Positions 33,295-44,177 of a stretch of 64,000 nucleotides of DNA are shown here, piece after piece (position 1 is the first letter of the stretch; every line of letters starts with the position of its first letter). The DNA is taken from the NCBI RefSeq assembly GCF_905171775.1, contig NC_053494.1, forward strand, positions 51,538,749 to 51,602,748. The letters run 5' to 3'. This stretch comes from Rana temporaria. Its lineage: Eukaryota > Chordata > Amphibia > Anura > Ranidae. The position numbers were made by a program, and so were the translations under genes. The notes beneath the pieces are model-generated. The model was not told the origin of the DNA. It saw only the letters and a program-made list of their open reading frames with translations, and searched no databases.

Positions 33295-33556
33295 CAATAT
33301 GAAATTATGTGATCGCACTGCCTCAATGATAAACTAAGGTAATGATTGAAAAATGACAATACATAACTAAAAATATAACATTTCATATAGATAAAGCACC
33401 AGTGTAAAGTATATATCAGTGAAAACACATATCAAATAATAAACAGTGCTATAAAAGTTCACTTATAATTGAATTTGAATGATGAATCTTCTAATTAATT
33501 ATGCAATTGAAAAAGTCTCTATTCAGTAAAGTGCTTCACAGGAAAAAACACACTGT

Positions 33557-33830
33557 GGGTGTTATTTACTAAAGGCAAATCCACTTTCCACTACAAGCGC
33601 AAACTACAAGTGAAATTGAAATTGCACTGAAAGTGCACTTGGAAGTGCAGTCGCTGTAGATCCGAGGGGGAAATGCAAGGAAAATAAAAAACATAATTTT
33701 AGCTTGCACATGATTGGATGATAAAATCAGCAGAGCTTCCCCTCATTTCAAATCTACCCCTCAGACTTTCAGTGCAATTTCAAGTGCACTTTGCTCTTGT
33801 AAGTGGATTTGCCTGTCGTAAATAACCCCC
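33557..33830. mobile_element. Fold-back element with GTTATTTACTAAAGGC ends
   Basis: GTTATTTACTAAAGGCAAAT at the left faces ATTTGCCTGTCGTAAATAAC at the right. Most of the 270 bp pairs with itself (AGTGCACTTGGAAGTGC and inverse). A half copy lies at 35118-35240. Confidence 0.7.
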
Positions 33831-34073
33831 TGTGTTCCGCCAATTTCCAACTTGTGTTCCTTTCACCAGGTAAAGTGCAAGCTTACCTTCATTATAGACC
33901 CCAAAAGGGTCAACTAAGCATGTAGGCAGATCTATCTGATGGACCAGATACTGGTGCCTAGGTTCCTTGAAAAGCGATAGGGTTCCTTCTCCAAAATGGC
34001 CCCACACAGCTCAGAAGCAGGTCATAGGCAACAAAATAGTCAGCCTCCAATTGTGCAGGGATAATAGGGAAAC

Positions 34074-34117
34074 CCTCCAGATGATGCCATGTGCATTGGT
34101 GGCGTAACGCGTAGAGG
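34074..34117 (+). ncRNA. Hammerhead-ribozyme-like motif, best copy
   Basis: CCTC (34074-34077) and GAGG (34114-34117) can form helix I. CAGATGA (34078-34084) is one change from CTGATGA. GCCA (34086-34089) and TGGC (34100-34103) form helix II. GTAAC (34104-34108) is one change from GAAAC. C34108 and G34111 make the very short helix III, followed by TA before the expected cut at 34113/34114. The order and spacing fit a minimal type I hammerhead of the sort known in Penelope-like elements. Two core changes argue against activity. Confidence 0.5.
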
Positions 34118-34208
34118 CTGAGCATGGCGGTGGGAGTATTGACTGGATCACACGGGACGCTGGATGTTTATTACATGCTTGATTTTATCAAATAAATGTG
34201 AGTATATT

Positions 34209-34668
34209 CAGGCCCGGATTTACTCCCTTTGCCGCCCCAAGGTCGGGTCCTTCAATGCCGCCCTCGTCTACACAGTACAGGGGGGACATTATCCGCCGGG
34301 GGACTTTTTCGGCAGGATACTGAGATGCATTGAGAAGCGGAGGGGGGGGGTGGGGGAATGGGATTGGTACTGCCGAAAACGACACTGAGAACCTGGGGGG
34401 TGTTGCTGCCAAAAATGACATTGAGCATTGGGGGGTGCTGCTGCCAAAAATGACAAAATGACATTGAGAACCGGGAGGGGGGGTGCTGCTGCCGAGAACC
34501 ATCTCACTTCCTCTTCCCTCTGTTTTCTCTCCTCTCACCATCCGCTTGACAGCGGGAACTCCCGAAATGAAAGTGAAAGTGTCCTCTCCTCTTAGCCACA
34601 GTGCCGCCCCTGCACCCACTGCCGCCCCGAGGCCTGGCCTTGTTGGCCTTGTCTGGAATTCGGCCCTG
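34209..34668. mobile_element. hAT-type nonautonomous transposon, copy 3
   Basis: The ends CAGGCCCGGATTTACTCCC and GGAATTCGGCCCTG are inverted, with a perfect 8-bp duplication AGTATATT (34201-34208 and 34669-34676). It contains short tandem units of TGCTGCCAAAAATGACA. Same family as 3219-3993 and 20606-21347. Confidence 0.93.
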
Positions 34669-34733
34669 AGTATATTTTATAAAGCAGGGTCTGTGCAGTT
34701 TTTCGAACCTAGTAACCCAGGTACTACACTATT

Positions 34734-34993
34734 ATGCCGCGTACACACGATCGGAATTTCCGACAGGAAAAGTCCGATGTGAGCTTTTGGTCGGAAATTC
34801 CGACCGTGTGTAGGCCCCATCGGACTTTTCTGTTTCATTTTTTTCGGCTCGTTGTAGTGTTGTACGTCACCGCGTTCTTGACGGTCGGAATTTGGTGTGA
34901 CCATGTGTAAGCAACACAAGTTTGAGCCAAAATTCTGTCGGAAAAAAATCCATAGTTTTCTTGTGGGAATTTTCGATTGTGTGTACCCGGCAT
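34734..34993. mobile_element. TACACAC-class miniature transposon (ATGCCGCGTACACACGA ends)
   Basis: ATGCCGCGTACACACGATCG at the left and GTGTGTACCCGGCAT at the right are inverted, with GGAATTTCCGAC blocks inside. Relatives are at 43195-43539, 57840-58020 and 63399-63803. Confidence 0.75.
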
Positions 34994-35274
34994 TTGAGGC
35001 TGTTCTTTTCTATTTTGTTGCCTATGCTTAGTTGACCCTTTTGGGGTCTATAATGAAGGTGAGCTTGCACTTCACCTAGTGAAAGGAGCACAAGCTGGAA
35101 ATTGGCGAAACACTGTGGGGGCTATTTACAAAAGGCAAATCCACTTTGCACTGAAAGTGCACTTGGAAGTGCAGTCGCTGCAAATCTGAGGGGTAGATCT
35201 AAAATGAGGGGAAGCTCTGCTGATTTTATCATCCAACTAGGTACAAGCTAAAATGCTGTTTTTTATATATGTTG

Positions 35275-36345
35275 TAAAGGGATCCAGGAGGTGCAGGGTG
35301 CTGTGTAATGTAAAGGGGTCCAGAGATGCAGGGTGCTGTGTAATGTGTCCAGAGGTGCAGGGTGCTGTGTAATGTAAAGGGGTCCAGAGGTGCAGGGTGC
35401 TGTGTAATGTAAAGGGGTCCATGGGGGTTTTGTAATGTAAAGGGGTCCAGAGGGTTTAGTAATGTAAAGGAGTCCAGAGTTGCAGGGTGCTGTGTAATGT
35501 AAAGGGATCCAGGAGGTGCAGGGTGCTGTGTAATGTAAAGGGGTCCAGAGGTGCAGGGTGCTGTGTAATGTAAAGGAGTACAGAGTTGCAGGGTGCTGTG
35601 TAATTTAAAGGGGTCCAGGAGGTTTAGGGGGGGTTTGTAATGTAAAGGGGTCCAGAGGTGCTGGGTGCTGTGTAATGTAAAGGGGCCCAGAGGGTTTAGT
35701 AATGTAAATGGGTCCAGAGGGTTTAGTAATGTAAAGGACTCCAGAGTTGCAGGGTGCTGTGTAATGTAAAGGGGTCCAGGAGGTGCTGTGTAATGTAAGG
35801 GGGCCCAGAAGGTGCAGGGTGCTGTGTAATGTAAAGGGGTCCAGGAGGTGCAGGGTGCTGTGTAATGTAAAGGGGTCCAGAGGGTTTTGTAATGTAAAGG
35901 GGTGCAGAGTGCTGTGTAATGTAAAGGGGTCCAGAGGTGTAGGGTGCTCTGTAATGTAAAGGGGCCCAGAGGTGCAGGGTGCTGTGTAATGGAAAGGGGT
36001 CCAGGAGGTGCAGGGGGTTTTGTAATGTAAAGGGGTTCAGAGGTGCTGGGTGCTGTGTAATGTAAAGGGGTCCAGAGGGTTTAGTAATGTAAATGGGTCC
36101 AGAGGGTTTAGTAATGTAAATGGGTCCAGAGGGTTTAATAATGTAAAGGGGTCCAAAGGTGCAGGGGCTGTGTAATGTAAAGGGGTCCAGTTGTGGAGAG
36201 GGGTTACACAGTAGTGACAGAGAGACTGAAGGGTGCAGAGGTATGCAGGGGGCACAGTGGGGTGTTTTTACATTTTAAAGTTGGGGTGGGGGGGTGCCAG
36301 ATATAGGAGTCGCCCCGGGTGCCAAATGCTCTAGGTACGCCCCTG
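35275..36345. repeat. Minisatellite of GTAAAGGGGTCCAGAGGTGC units ending in a hAT-type right end
   Basis: About 920 bp (35275-36195) of roughly 35-45-bp units of the form GTAATGTAAAGGGGTCCAG, GGTGCAGGGTGCTGT. The array is followed by about 150 bp ending TAGGTACGCCCCTG at 36342, which resembles the right end of the hAT element at 29378-30658. The left end of that element is not seen. Confidence 0.85.
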
Positions 36346-36486
36346 CTGCTGATTACGCTGAAAAATGTCGGCGGATTCAGCTTCCGAACACCTACTTCAA
36401 AATAACATACACGTTATAAACAACTCCCAGTTTACTGAATAAGAATATACCTGGCGAGTAAAAATGCTGTCCCCCCCAGATTTGTA

Positions 36487-36691
36487 AGGGTTCCTACACC
36501 CATGACAGACGGTCCGTCTGCATCCGATCCCCCATAGGGGAGAGCGGAGCAGAGACAGGGCGGTCTCTGCACTGTGTGCGGGGACCGCCCTATCCGCCTA
36601 CAGCTCAGCGGGGATGACGGATGATCCCCGCTGAGCTTTGGCGGACACACGGAGCGGACACAGAAACGGTCCGCTCCGTGTGAAAGGACCC
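36487..36691. mobile_element. CTTTCACAC-class fold-back element
   Basis: CAGACGGTCCGTCTGC and CCGCTCCGTGTGAAAGGACCC with mirrored AGCTCAGCGGGGATGAC blocks; the right end touches TTAA at 36692. Noncoding. Confidence 0.6.
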
Positions 36692-36695
36692 TTAA

Positions 36696-37881
36696 AGGGT
36701 TTGTAAAGGAAATTTATTTTTTTTATCTTAATAGCTTCCTTTACCTTAATGCAGTGCTGTTTTCATGTCCTCATTGTTCATTTTTGCTCTCAAGTTGCTG
36801 TAATTCTTCTCTGATCTCCACACTTCCTGGTTGTCTGTTTCCTGATAACCACAGTACTGGGAGCTTTCTCTCTGTGGTCACTAATCAAGGAGGTGTGATT
36901 ACTGTGTGTCTAAAACCCCTCAGCACCAATCAGTTTCGTTTTCCAAACCATCACTGCCCTGTATTGGCTCTGTGTCTCTGTACATCACAGAAGCAGGAAA
37001 CAACATGCAAAAACAAAACTAGAAACTGCAGGTACATTATATGATTTATTTTTATCTATTTTTAATCATTTTTAAAAAGAATCAGTTAACTATTATGGGC
37101 CATATTCACAAAAGAGATACGATGGCGTATCTCCTGATACGCCGTCGTATCTCTGAGATACGATTGTCGTATCTATGCGACTGATTCATAGAATCAGTTA
37201 CGCATAGATAGCCCTAAGATCCGACAGGTGTAACTGTGTTACACCGTCGGATCTTAGGCTGCAATTCTAGGCCGGCTGCTAGGTGGTGATTCCATTGCGG
37301 TCGGCGTAGAATATGCAAATGACTAGTTACGGCGATTCACAAACGTCCGCTTTGCCCATCGATCTAAATTTACGTCGTTTCCGTAGCGATACACGTCGTA
37401 AAGTTAAGGCTGCCCTCTAGGTGGTCTAGCCAATGTTAAGTATGGCCGTCGTTCCCGCGTCGAAATTTTACATTTCACGTCGTTTGCGTAAGTCGTCCGT
37501 GAATGGCGCTGGACGCCATTTACGTTAACGTCGAAACCAATGACGTCCTTGCGACATCATTTAGCGCAATGCACGTCGGGTAATTCGACGGACAGAGCAT
37601 GCGCAGTACGCTCGGCGCGGGAACGCGCCTAATTTAAATGGTGCCCGCCCCATTTGAATTAGGCATGCTTGCGCCAAGCGGATTTACGTTACACCGCCGC
37701 AAGTTTACAGGTAAGAGCTTTGTGAATCAGGCACTTACGCTGTAAACCTGCGGCGGGGTAACGTAAATGGGATACGTTACGCCGCCGCAGCGTAACGTAT
37801 TTGTACCTGAATCTGGCCCTATGTCTCTATACCCTGTAAACAGTAATTTCAGCAAAAAAAACATTTTCCTTTACAACTCCT
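36696..37881. mobile_element. TTAA-type element (AGGGTTTGTAAAGG ends) split by a GGCC-family element
   Basis: TTAA at 36692-36695 and 37882-37885 bound the inverted ends AGGGTTTGTAAAGGAAA and CCTTTACAACTCCT. The body matches 41003-41441, which lacks the insertion. The frame at 36754-37044 is within it. Confidence 0.88.
37097..37819. mobile_element. GGCC-family miniature transposon, copy g, with empty site in the window
   Basis: The ends GGGCCATATTCAC and TGAATCTGGCCC are inverted, with TAT on both sides (37094-37096 and 37820-37822). The same host sequence without the element is at about 41380-41395 (TTATTATGTCTCTATACCC), so the borders and 3-bp duplication are firm. Confidence 0.93.
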
Positions 37882-38010
37882 TTAAGTCTGTTCACTGATA
37901 TACCTTGCACTTTATCTATATCAAATGATTATATTTTTAGTTTTTTATTGTTATTAATTTCAGTCACTACCTTATTTTGTTATTGAGGCAGCGCAATCAC
38001 ATAATTTCAT

Positions 38011-38970
38011 AATAATCTAAAAGGTGGGGGGGGACTATGATGTAAAAGGGGAATCTGAGGAAAGCGGGATTTCAATGTAAGGAGCACCCTGATGTAAGGG
38101 GGACTTTTATGGGGACTCTGATGTAAGTGGTGGGCTCAAGTTTGATCAAAATGTCTTTGCTTTGTTTACTGAGGTTTCTTTTTCTAAATTATTTTGTTTT
38201 GATTGCAAAATCAGTAAAACCTATTCATTTCAATTTAAAGTGGTTGTGCACCCTGTACAACCACTTTTACCTACAGGTAAGCCTATATTAAGGCTTACGT
38301 GTAGGTGCTGGAAATATCTCCTCTCTACAATAGAGCGTGCGCCGATGTCTACGGCGCAGGCGCGCTTTAGGAACGACGATGGTGCAGTTTCTAAAGGGGT
38401 CATGCCGTGACTGGCTGCTCCCGCGTGCATGCGCGGGAGTGATGTCACGCGACTCCAGCCAGTCACAGAGCTGGAGTTTGGGGCCCCTTGGAAGGGAGAA
38501 GGGTAAAGATGGACGCTTGCTGCTAGTGGGGACAGCGGTGACATCTCAGGCTTTGGTTTCAGGTAAGTGACACATAATGGGCTACTATGCAATGCATAGT
38601 AGCCCATTATGCTTTACCTTTGCAGGGAAATAAAGAGGAAGTAAGACAGCTCCCGGACAGCAAAAGATTTGTGTGTGACTATCTTGGTTACTTGGGGGAG
38701 CCACACAGCCTGGTCTGAATAATGTGTCCGGGTTTCAGTCCGCCTGAAACACAGACACATGATTCAAAACCTGGACTGTCCGGGTGAATCCTGGACAGGT
38801 GGCAACCCTGCAAACCCCCCCCCCCCCTCCAATCCCTAAACACTCACATGGCTCCTCTCACTCAACCAGCACTCTCCCGTCGGCAGCCCTGCTCTTCTCT
38901 CGTCCTCACAGGGGATAGACGTTTGGAAGACTTAAAATATTGCTAGCACCGACCATGTTATTCTCTAGGG
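38011..38970. other. tmem130 intron 2, right part; TTAA-type fragment at about 38236-38640
   Basis: AGTGGTTGTGCACCCTG after TTTAA near 38235 resembles the end of a TTAA-type element, with a mirrored TGCAATGCATAGTAGCCCAT hairpin at about 38575-38610. A C run lies at 38814-38827. The 125-residue frame at 38230-38607 is not credible. Confidence 0.4.
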
Positions 38971-39119
38971 CATGGGTAGGCAACCTGGGACCCTCCAGCT
39001 GTTGCAGAACTACAAGTCCCATGATGCCTCTGGAGAGTAAATGTAGCTGCCAGCCTTGCAATGCCTCATGGGAAATGTAGTTCCACAACAGCTGGAGAGC
39101 CCCAGGTTGCCTACCCCTG
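38971..39119. mobile_element. Short hAT-type hairpin element
   Basis: CATGGGTAGGCAACCTGGG and CCCCAGGTTGCCTACCCCTG are inverted. The flanks CTCTAGGG (38963-38970) and CTCTAGGA (39120-39127) agree at 7 of 8. The arms also share CCAGCTGTTGCAGAACTACA-type sequence; 149 bp in all. Confidence 0.88.
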
Positions 39120-39328
39120 CTCTAGGATCTTTTCTAAAAATATATATATATATAATCCTTGGGGGTTCTAGGCAATTTTCTAGCAAAAAATACAGATTTT
39201 AACTTGTAAACAAGTGTCAGAAATAGGCTTGAAGTGGTAATTATTTTAAAATTCATCAGGGTGCTTGTTATTTTTCTCATATTGTAATATAATTGCTCTT
39301 CCTTAATCTTCTTTAATTGTTTTGGAAG

Positions 39329-39590
39329 CTTCCACCACTGGTGTTAAGCGCTGCTTAAGTAACTGGTACCCAACTGATGCCAGCAAAAGTTTAACAAAAC
39401 TTTTTTTTGCCCACACAGAAGACATTGTAGGACATTTCACAGCATTACGGCCACAAGTAAATGGCACATCCTTAAGCAATGGCACCTTCCTGGCCACAAA
39501 CAGCACGGTGAAATTACTGTTCTCTATTCAAGACCCAAGTGACTTCTTCAAGTCAGCCGAGTTCAGCTACACATGGAACTTTGGAGATAG
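39329..39590 (+). CDS. tmem130: tmem130 exon 3 (start of PKD domain)
   Basis: Acceptor GTTTTGGAAG before 39329 and donor ATAG|GTAAAC at 39591; phase 1 in, phase 2 out. It begins TSTTGVKRCLSNWYPTD after joining and ends SYTWNFGD. DPSDFFKSAEFSYTWNFGD aligns with human DPSNFLKTALFLYSWDFGD, and the WNFGD motif is the PKD signature. Three Asn-X-Thr/Ser sites (NGTS, NGTF, NSTV) are present. The N-terminal half is less alike between species, as expected for the linker. Confidence 0.93.
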
Positions 39591-39895
39591 GTAAACTTAA
39601 TAAACTGTAATAATTACTAATATTGTGTTTATGTCTACAACTTACCATGTAGGTATTTTCCCTCTCATTTTTGCACACGTGAAGTTAAATAAGCCAAGGT
39701 GTTTAGCAGGGAATTCTGGGTTATATAGCCAATATTAGAATGTAGCGGTTTCCATTTCAGATATATTTTTGCCAATTCTGCAATAGACCCTGCAATAGGA
39801 CCTACTGTATATGATGTCCTTGAGTAGGCTATATGTGCAGAAGCTGGCAGCAAGACCATCCAGGGCAGTGCGGTCACCTGGCCTGCTAATGTACT
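39591..39895. other. tmem130 intron 3, start
   Basis: Intronic DNA without recognised features up to the target duplication of the hAT element at 39896. Confidence 0.5.
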
Positions 39896-39903
39896 GTGTA
39901 CCC

Positions 39904-40509
39904 TAGGGTTGTCCCGATACCGATATCGGTATCGGGACCGATACCGAGTATTTGCGGGAGTACTCGTACTCCCGCAAATACCCCCGATACTAAAATAGAA
40001 TACTTGTCGTCCCCCCCCCCACCGCCGCCGCAAACCCGTCGCCGCAAACCGCAAAGCCGCCGCCAGCGTTAATCAGCGTGCGGGGAACAGCTTTCGTTTG
40101 AATAGCTGTATCCCCGCCGCGTATAGACACTCCCCCTTGCGCGGGATTGGACGGATGATCTGTCCAATCCCGCGCAAGGGGGAGTGTCTATACGCGGCGG
40201 GGATACAGCTATTCAAACGAAAGCTGTTCCCCGCACGCTGATTAACGGCGGCACATGCGGCATCATCCAGGTGTGGGGGACACGGCTGTAAAGTGGGGGA
40301 CACGGCTGTAAAGTGGGGGACACGGCTGCAATATGTGGGGGGACACGGCTGCAATATGTGGGGGGACACGGCTGCAATATGTGGGGGGACACGGCTGCAT
40401 TTGGGGACATATTTAAAAAAAAGTATCGGTATTCGGTATCGGCGAGTACATGAAAAAAAGTATCGGTACTTGTACTCGGTCCTAAAAAAGTGGTATCGGG
40501 ACAACCCTA
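39904..40509. mobile_element. hAT-type element with TAGGGTTGTCCCGATACC ends
   Basis: The inverted ends TAGGGTTGTCCCGATACC and GGTATCGGGACAACCCTA are flanked by a perfect 8-bp duplication GTGTACCC (39896-39903 and 40510-40517). Inside is a long palindrome (about 40065-40250, GGGGAACAGCTTTCGTTTG and inverse) and a small tandem of GGGGACACGGCTGCAATATG (40267-40400). Noncoding; the 143-residue frame at 40073-40504 is spurious. Confidence 0.95.
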
Positions 40510-40633
40510 GTGTACCCTATGCCAATATTTGATTGCAGAGCTGTGTCCCTGCTCCAAAGCCTCTCTCAAGGCCACTCAGTCCAGGGTCCAGGCCTCGACA
40601 CCCCCCCTTTCACTGTAGAAAAAAGGAATTTAA

Positions 40634-41441
40634 AGCGGGAGTCCACCCTAAAAAAAAATTTAAGCTTAGATTCATGCTCATTTTGTCAAGGGGAATCGGG
40701 TAGTTTTTTTTAAAAACGAAGCAGTACTTACCGTTTTAGAGAGCAATCTTCTCTGCCGCTTCCGGGTATGGTCTTCGGGACTGGGCATTCCTTCTTGATT
40801 GACAGGCTTCCGACAGACTTCCGACGGTCGCATCTATCGCGTCACGAGTAGCCGAAAGAAGCCGAACGTCGCACCGACGTTCGGCTACTTTCGGAAAATC
40901 GTGACGCGATAGATGTGACCGTCGGAAGACTGTCAATCAAGAAGGAAAGCCCAGTCCCGCAGCCCATACCCGGAAGCGGCGGAGAATATGTATCTCTAAA
41001 ACGTTTTTTTTTTTATCTTAATAGCTTCCTTTACCTTAATGCAGTGCTGTTTTCATGTCCTCATTGTTCGTTTTTGATCTCAAGTTGCTGTAATTCTTCT
41101 CTGATCTCCACACTTCCTGGTTGTCTGTTTCCTGATAACTGCTGGGAGCTTTCTCTCTGTGGTCACTAATCAAGCAGGTGTGATTGCTGTGTGTCTAAAA
41201 CCCCTCAACACCAATCAGTTTCATTTTACAAACCATCACTGCCCTGTATTGGCTCTGTGGCTCTGTACATCACAGAAGCATGAAACAGCATGCAAAAATG
41301 AAACTAGAAACTGCAGGTACATTATATGATTGATTTTTATCTATTTTTAATCATTTTTAAAAGGAATCAGTTAATTATTATGTCTCTATACCCTGTAAAC
41401 TGTAATTTCAGCAAAAAAAAATAAATTCCTTTACAACTCCT
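40634..41441. mobile_element. Chimera of two TTAA-type elements
   Basis: The left part begins AGCGGGAGTCCACCC after TTTAA near 40630 and includes the palindrome TCTGTCGGAAGCC...-like around 40800-40935 (TTCCTTCTTGATTGACAG and inverse). At about 41003 it passes into the body of the other family (TTAATAGCTTCCTTTACC), which ends CCTTTACAACTCCT before TTAA 41442-41445. This second part is the uninterrupted relative of 36696-37881. Confidence 0.75.
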
Positions 41442-41445
41442 TTAA

Positions 41446-42200
41446 CCTCCCTGGCGGTATGATTATGTCTGGAATTTTGCAGTAAAAAATTTTGCATGGA
41501 AATTTGGCGTTTTATATTGTAGGCCTGCAATTCTTAGGAATAACTCACTTAAATCTGTCCAAACAAGAGTCTTGTAGACATCCCGGGTATGATAAATTTT
41601 GAAACACAAAATCATAAATTATAATATAATAAATAACTATAAATAATTATAACAAATAATAATGTAATTATAATAAAAATTATTCAACAATGTAATCAAA
41701 TCAAAAACACTGACATTTTCTCAGTTGCAGAATTGTCACTGTCATTACTTTTATTGTTTGATGATGAATTTTCCCACAAATCGCTATCGCTCGATTCTGC
41801 AAGTGATTATAATTTATTATCGCTGTTTTCTAGCTGCTCTAAAAGCACTTTTGATGTAAAGGGAAACTTTTTGGTTGCTATGGACAATCTACAGTTTCCA
41901 GAACAGTTTTTATTATATAAAACTGCATGCAGAACACTGGGCAGACCACTAGGGACAAAGGGGGTGTGTATTTATTTCATACAGTACTGTAATCTGTAAG
42001 ATTACAGTATACTGTATGTGCATTGTGTTTTTCACTTTTTGAATTTGGCGTCGAACTCCGTCCCCGTGCGTCGTAACGTCGCAGGGAACGAAGCTCGGTG
42101 GCACTGTGAATCGAGCGAGGAGACACAGCGGGGACACATCGCAGGATCCAGGGACAAGGTAAGTAACTTCCCCTGTATCCTGCAATGCGATCCCGAGACT
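41446..42200. mobile_element. TTAA-type element with CCTCCCTGGCGG start
   Basis: CCTCCCTGGCGGTATGATTA directly follows TTAA (41442-41445), an end shared with no other copy here but typical of this class of repeat. The right end is not clear and is set where the next TTAA (42204-42207) begins. Confidence 0.5.
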
Positions 42201-42207
42201 TTATTAA

Positions 42208-42600
42208 AAGGGGTTGTAAAGGTTTGTTTTTTTATTTTCTAAATAGGTTCCTTTAAGCTAGTGCATTGTTGGTTCACTTACCTTTTCCTTCCATTTCCCT
42301 TCTAAATGTTTTTTTTTTCTTTGTCTGAATTTCTCACTTCCTGTTTCTCCCCAGTAAGCTTGCCCCCATCATCCGACCTATTCTGGCTGGCGGTTAGTCA
42401 GTGTGCTCGCCCCCTCCCTTGGGACTACATACCTGCGGGGAGATGCTGTGCATCTTGGGATGTAGTCCCAAGGGAAGGGGCGAGCACGCTGACTGTAAAT
42501 TGCTGTAAATTGCCTCCAGCATGGCTCCTGTTCCTTCTTGCTGGAGGCTGCCATTTTGCTGAAGCCCAGAGCCCCTGAACAGCAGTAAATGATAAACCCA
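42208..42600. mobile_element. TTAA-type element, AGGGGTTGTAAAGG family, right end missing
   Basis: After TTAA (42204-42207) comes AGGGGTTGTAAAGG-like sequence, then TAGGTTCCTTTAAGCTAGTG as in 45065-45407. A large hairpin lies at 42405-42500 (GGGACTACAT and ATGTAGTCCC arms). The right border is lost. Confidence 0.6.
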
Positions 42601-43109
42601 TCTAATTAGTAGTTTCAAAAAAGTTACATTCCTGGAATGCCAGGATTGATGACTGTCACATTTGCTTGTTTCCTCAATCAAACTGTCAAACCATCAAATG
42701 GCTGGTGTCATAACTGATTACATGTGCAGCACATGGGCGGTGGCAGATCAAACAGAAGCAGCTTCCTTGGCTGTAAAGTATGAGATGGTTAAATTCCACT
42801 ATAAGGCTGTCAGCAGTGTATTACTGGATTTTAAACATTATAGATACAAATTTTTAATGTTTTACCAGCTATACCTGCAAAGGTGAACAGCCTGAAGTGA
42901 TCTAGCAGGACTTTATTCTCTTTAAGGGGAAAAAAAGTTGCAGAATTATGACGTGAATAGATGTGGTTGTATCACCTGAATTATATCAAGTAGAAAAAAT
43001 TTGAGAATGGATATGATTTTTCATATATACAATATGTGCCAGTTAAGAAAATTAGGTCCAACACAACTTAGCCTGGCCATTAATTACTGTATACAGTATA
43101 ATATTCTTA
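42601..43109. other. tmem130 intron 3, no exon seen
   Basis: AT-rich unique-looking sequence. No coding similarity found. Confidence 0.45.
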
Positions 43110-43600
43110 TTATTATTATACAGGATTTATATAGCGCCAACAGTTTGTGCAGCTCTTAACAAAATTAAGGCAGACATTACAGTGATGCCGCGTACACACG
43201 ACCGTGGATTTTTTTTCCGACTGAATTTTGGCTCAAACTTGCATACACACAGTCACACAAATTGTGTCGGAAATTCCGAACGTCAAGAACGCGAGAAAAA
43301 TTAAGTTCAATGATTCCGAGCATGCATAGGATTTTTGTGCGTCAGAATTGCATACAGACGATCGGAATTTCTGACAAGAATTTTTGTTGTAGGAAAATTT
43401 AAGATCCAGCTCTCAATTTTTTGTGCTCGGAAATTCCGACAGCAAATGTCCGATGGAGCCTGCACACGGTTGGAATTTCCGACCAAAAGCTCACATCGAA
43501 CATTTGTTGTCGGAAATTCCGACCGTGTGTACGGGGCATTACATTACAACTTGGTACAAGAGGAATCGTATATATGGTCAATAATGATGTGCTACTGGAT
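43110..43600 (+). repeat. Dispersed repeat (ACAGGATTTATATAGCGCC) split by a TACACAC-class element
   Basis: TATTATACAGGATTTATATA and GCGCCAACAGTTTGTGCAGC introduce a repeat that recurs in part at 32945. It resumes after the insertion with TTACAACTTGGTACAAGAGG. The inserted element, 43195-43539, has ends ATGCCGCGTACACACGACCG and GTGTGTACGGGGCAT. Confidence 0.7.
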
Positions 43601-44177
43601 ACTTGTACAAGCAACGCTGTATCCTGGTCTAGGGCAGCACTTTGCAGGGGGGCAGCATGGAAAGAGTCCGGCTTGCGCTACACTGCTTCTAATTTTGACT
43701 GTCCTATCATCCTGGACCACAAACCTTCCTCACTGTGCTATATGTTTTCTGCTGCACCATTCATCCAATCTTCTTAGTCCTCTCCATCAAATTATCAGAA
43801 ATTTGTGCTTAAAGTAGAACTATAGGAAACAATTTTTTTTTTTTAATTTTGAATAGAGTGAGGGAGGGTTATAGCCCCTGTCAGTTTATTTTTTACCATC
43901 CCTGTGCCATTGCAGAGATTTCCCTTCACTTCCTGTCCCATAGAAAAACAGGAAGTGAGAGGAAATCTATGCAAATTAAGGAAATCCATTGCCCCCGGCC
44001 ATCAAAACTAGTGTCCTCACTTGAACATTTCAGGGCGGGTCTTAAACTGAAATGGGTGTGGCCTTGACAGGAAGGGGTGGGTCATATTTAAATAAGGTAG
44101 TGCATGAGTTTAGTCAGGCCTAGGGTAGCACAAAACCTAAATACACTACTGAGTACAAATATGAGAGAATGATGCTT

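Larger units (their letters stand above)
33295..38010. repeat. Composite inverted-repeat region with degenerate retroelement arms
   Basis: ATGAAATTATGTGATCGCAC near 33299 returns as its inverse near 37990-38010 (CAATCACATAATTTCAT). GCCAATTTCCAACTTGTG and TATAGACCCCAAAAGGG (33840-33910) return inverted at 35035-35105. The arms share the AT-rich and hammerhead-like features of 5757-6650. Several later insertions lie between the arms. Confidence 0.55.

Noticed and set aside
32736..33302. 188-codon frame close to tmem130 exon 2
   Set aside because: No likeness to TMEM130, no splice signals that would join it, and it crosses a dispersed repeat.
35275..36195. Second CRISPR-like repeat block
   Set aside because: Tandem units without spacers; a minisatellite.
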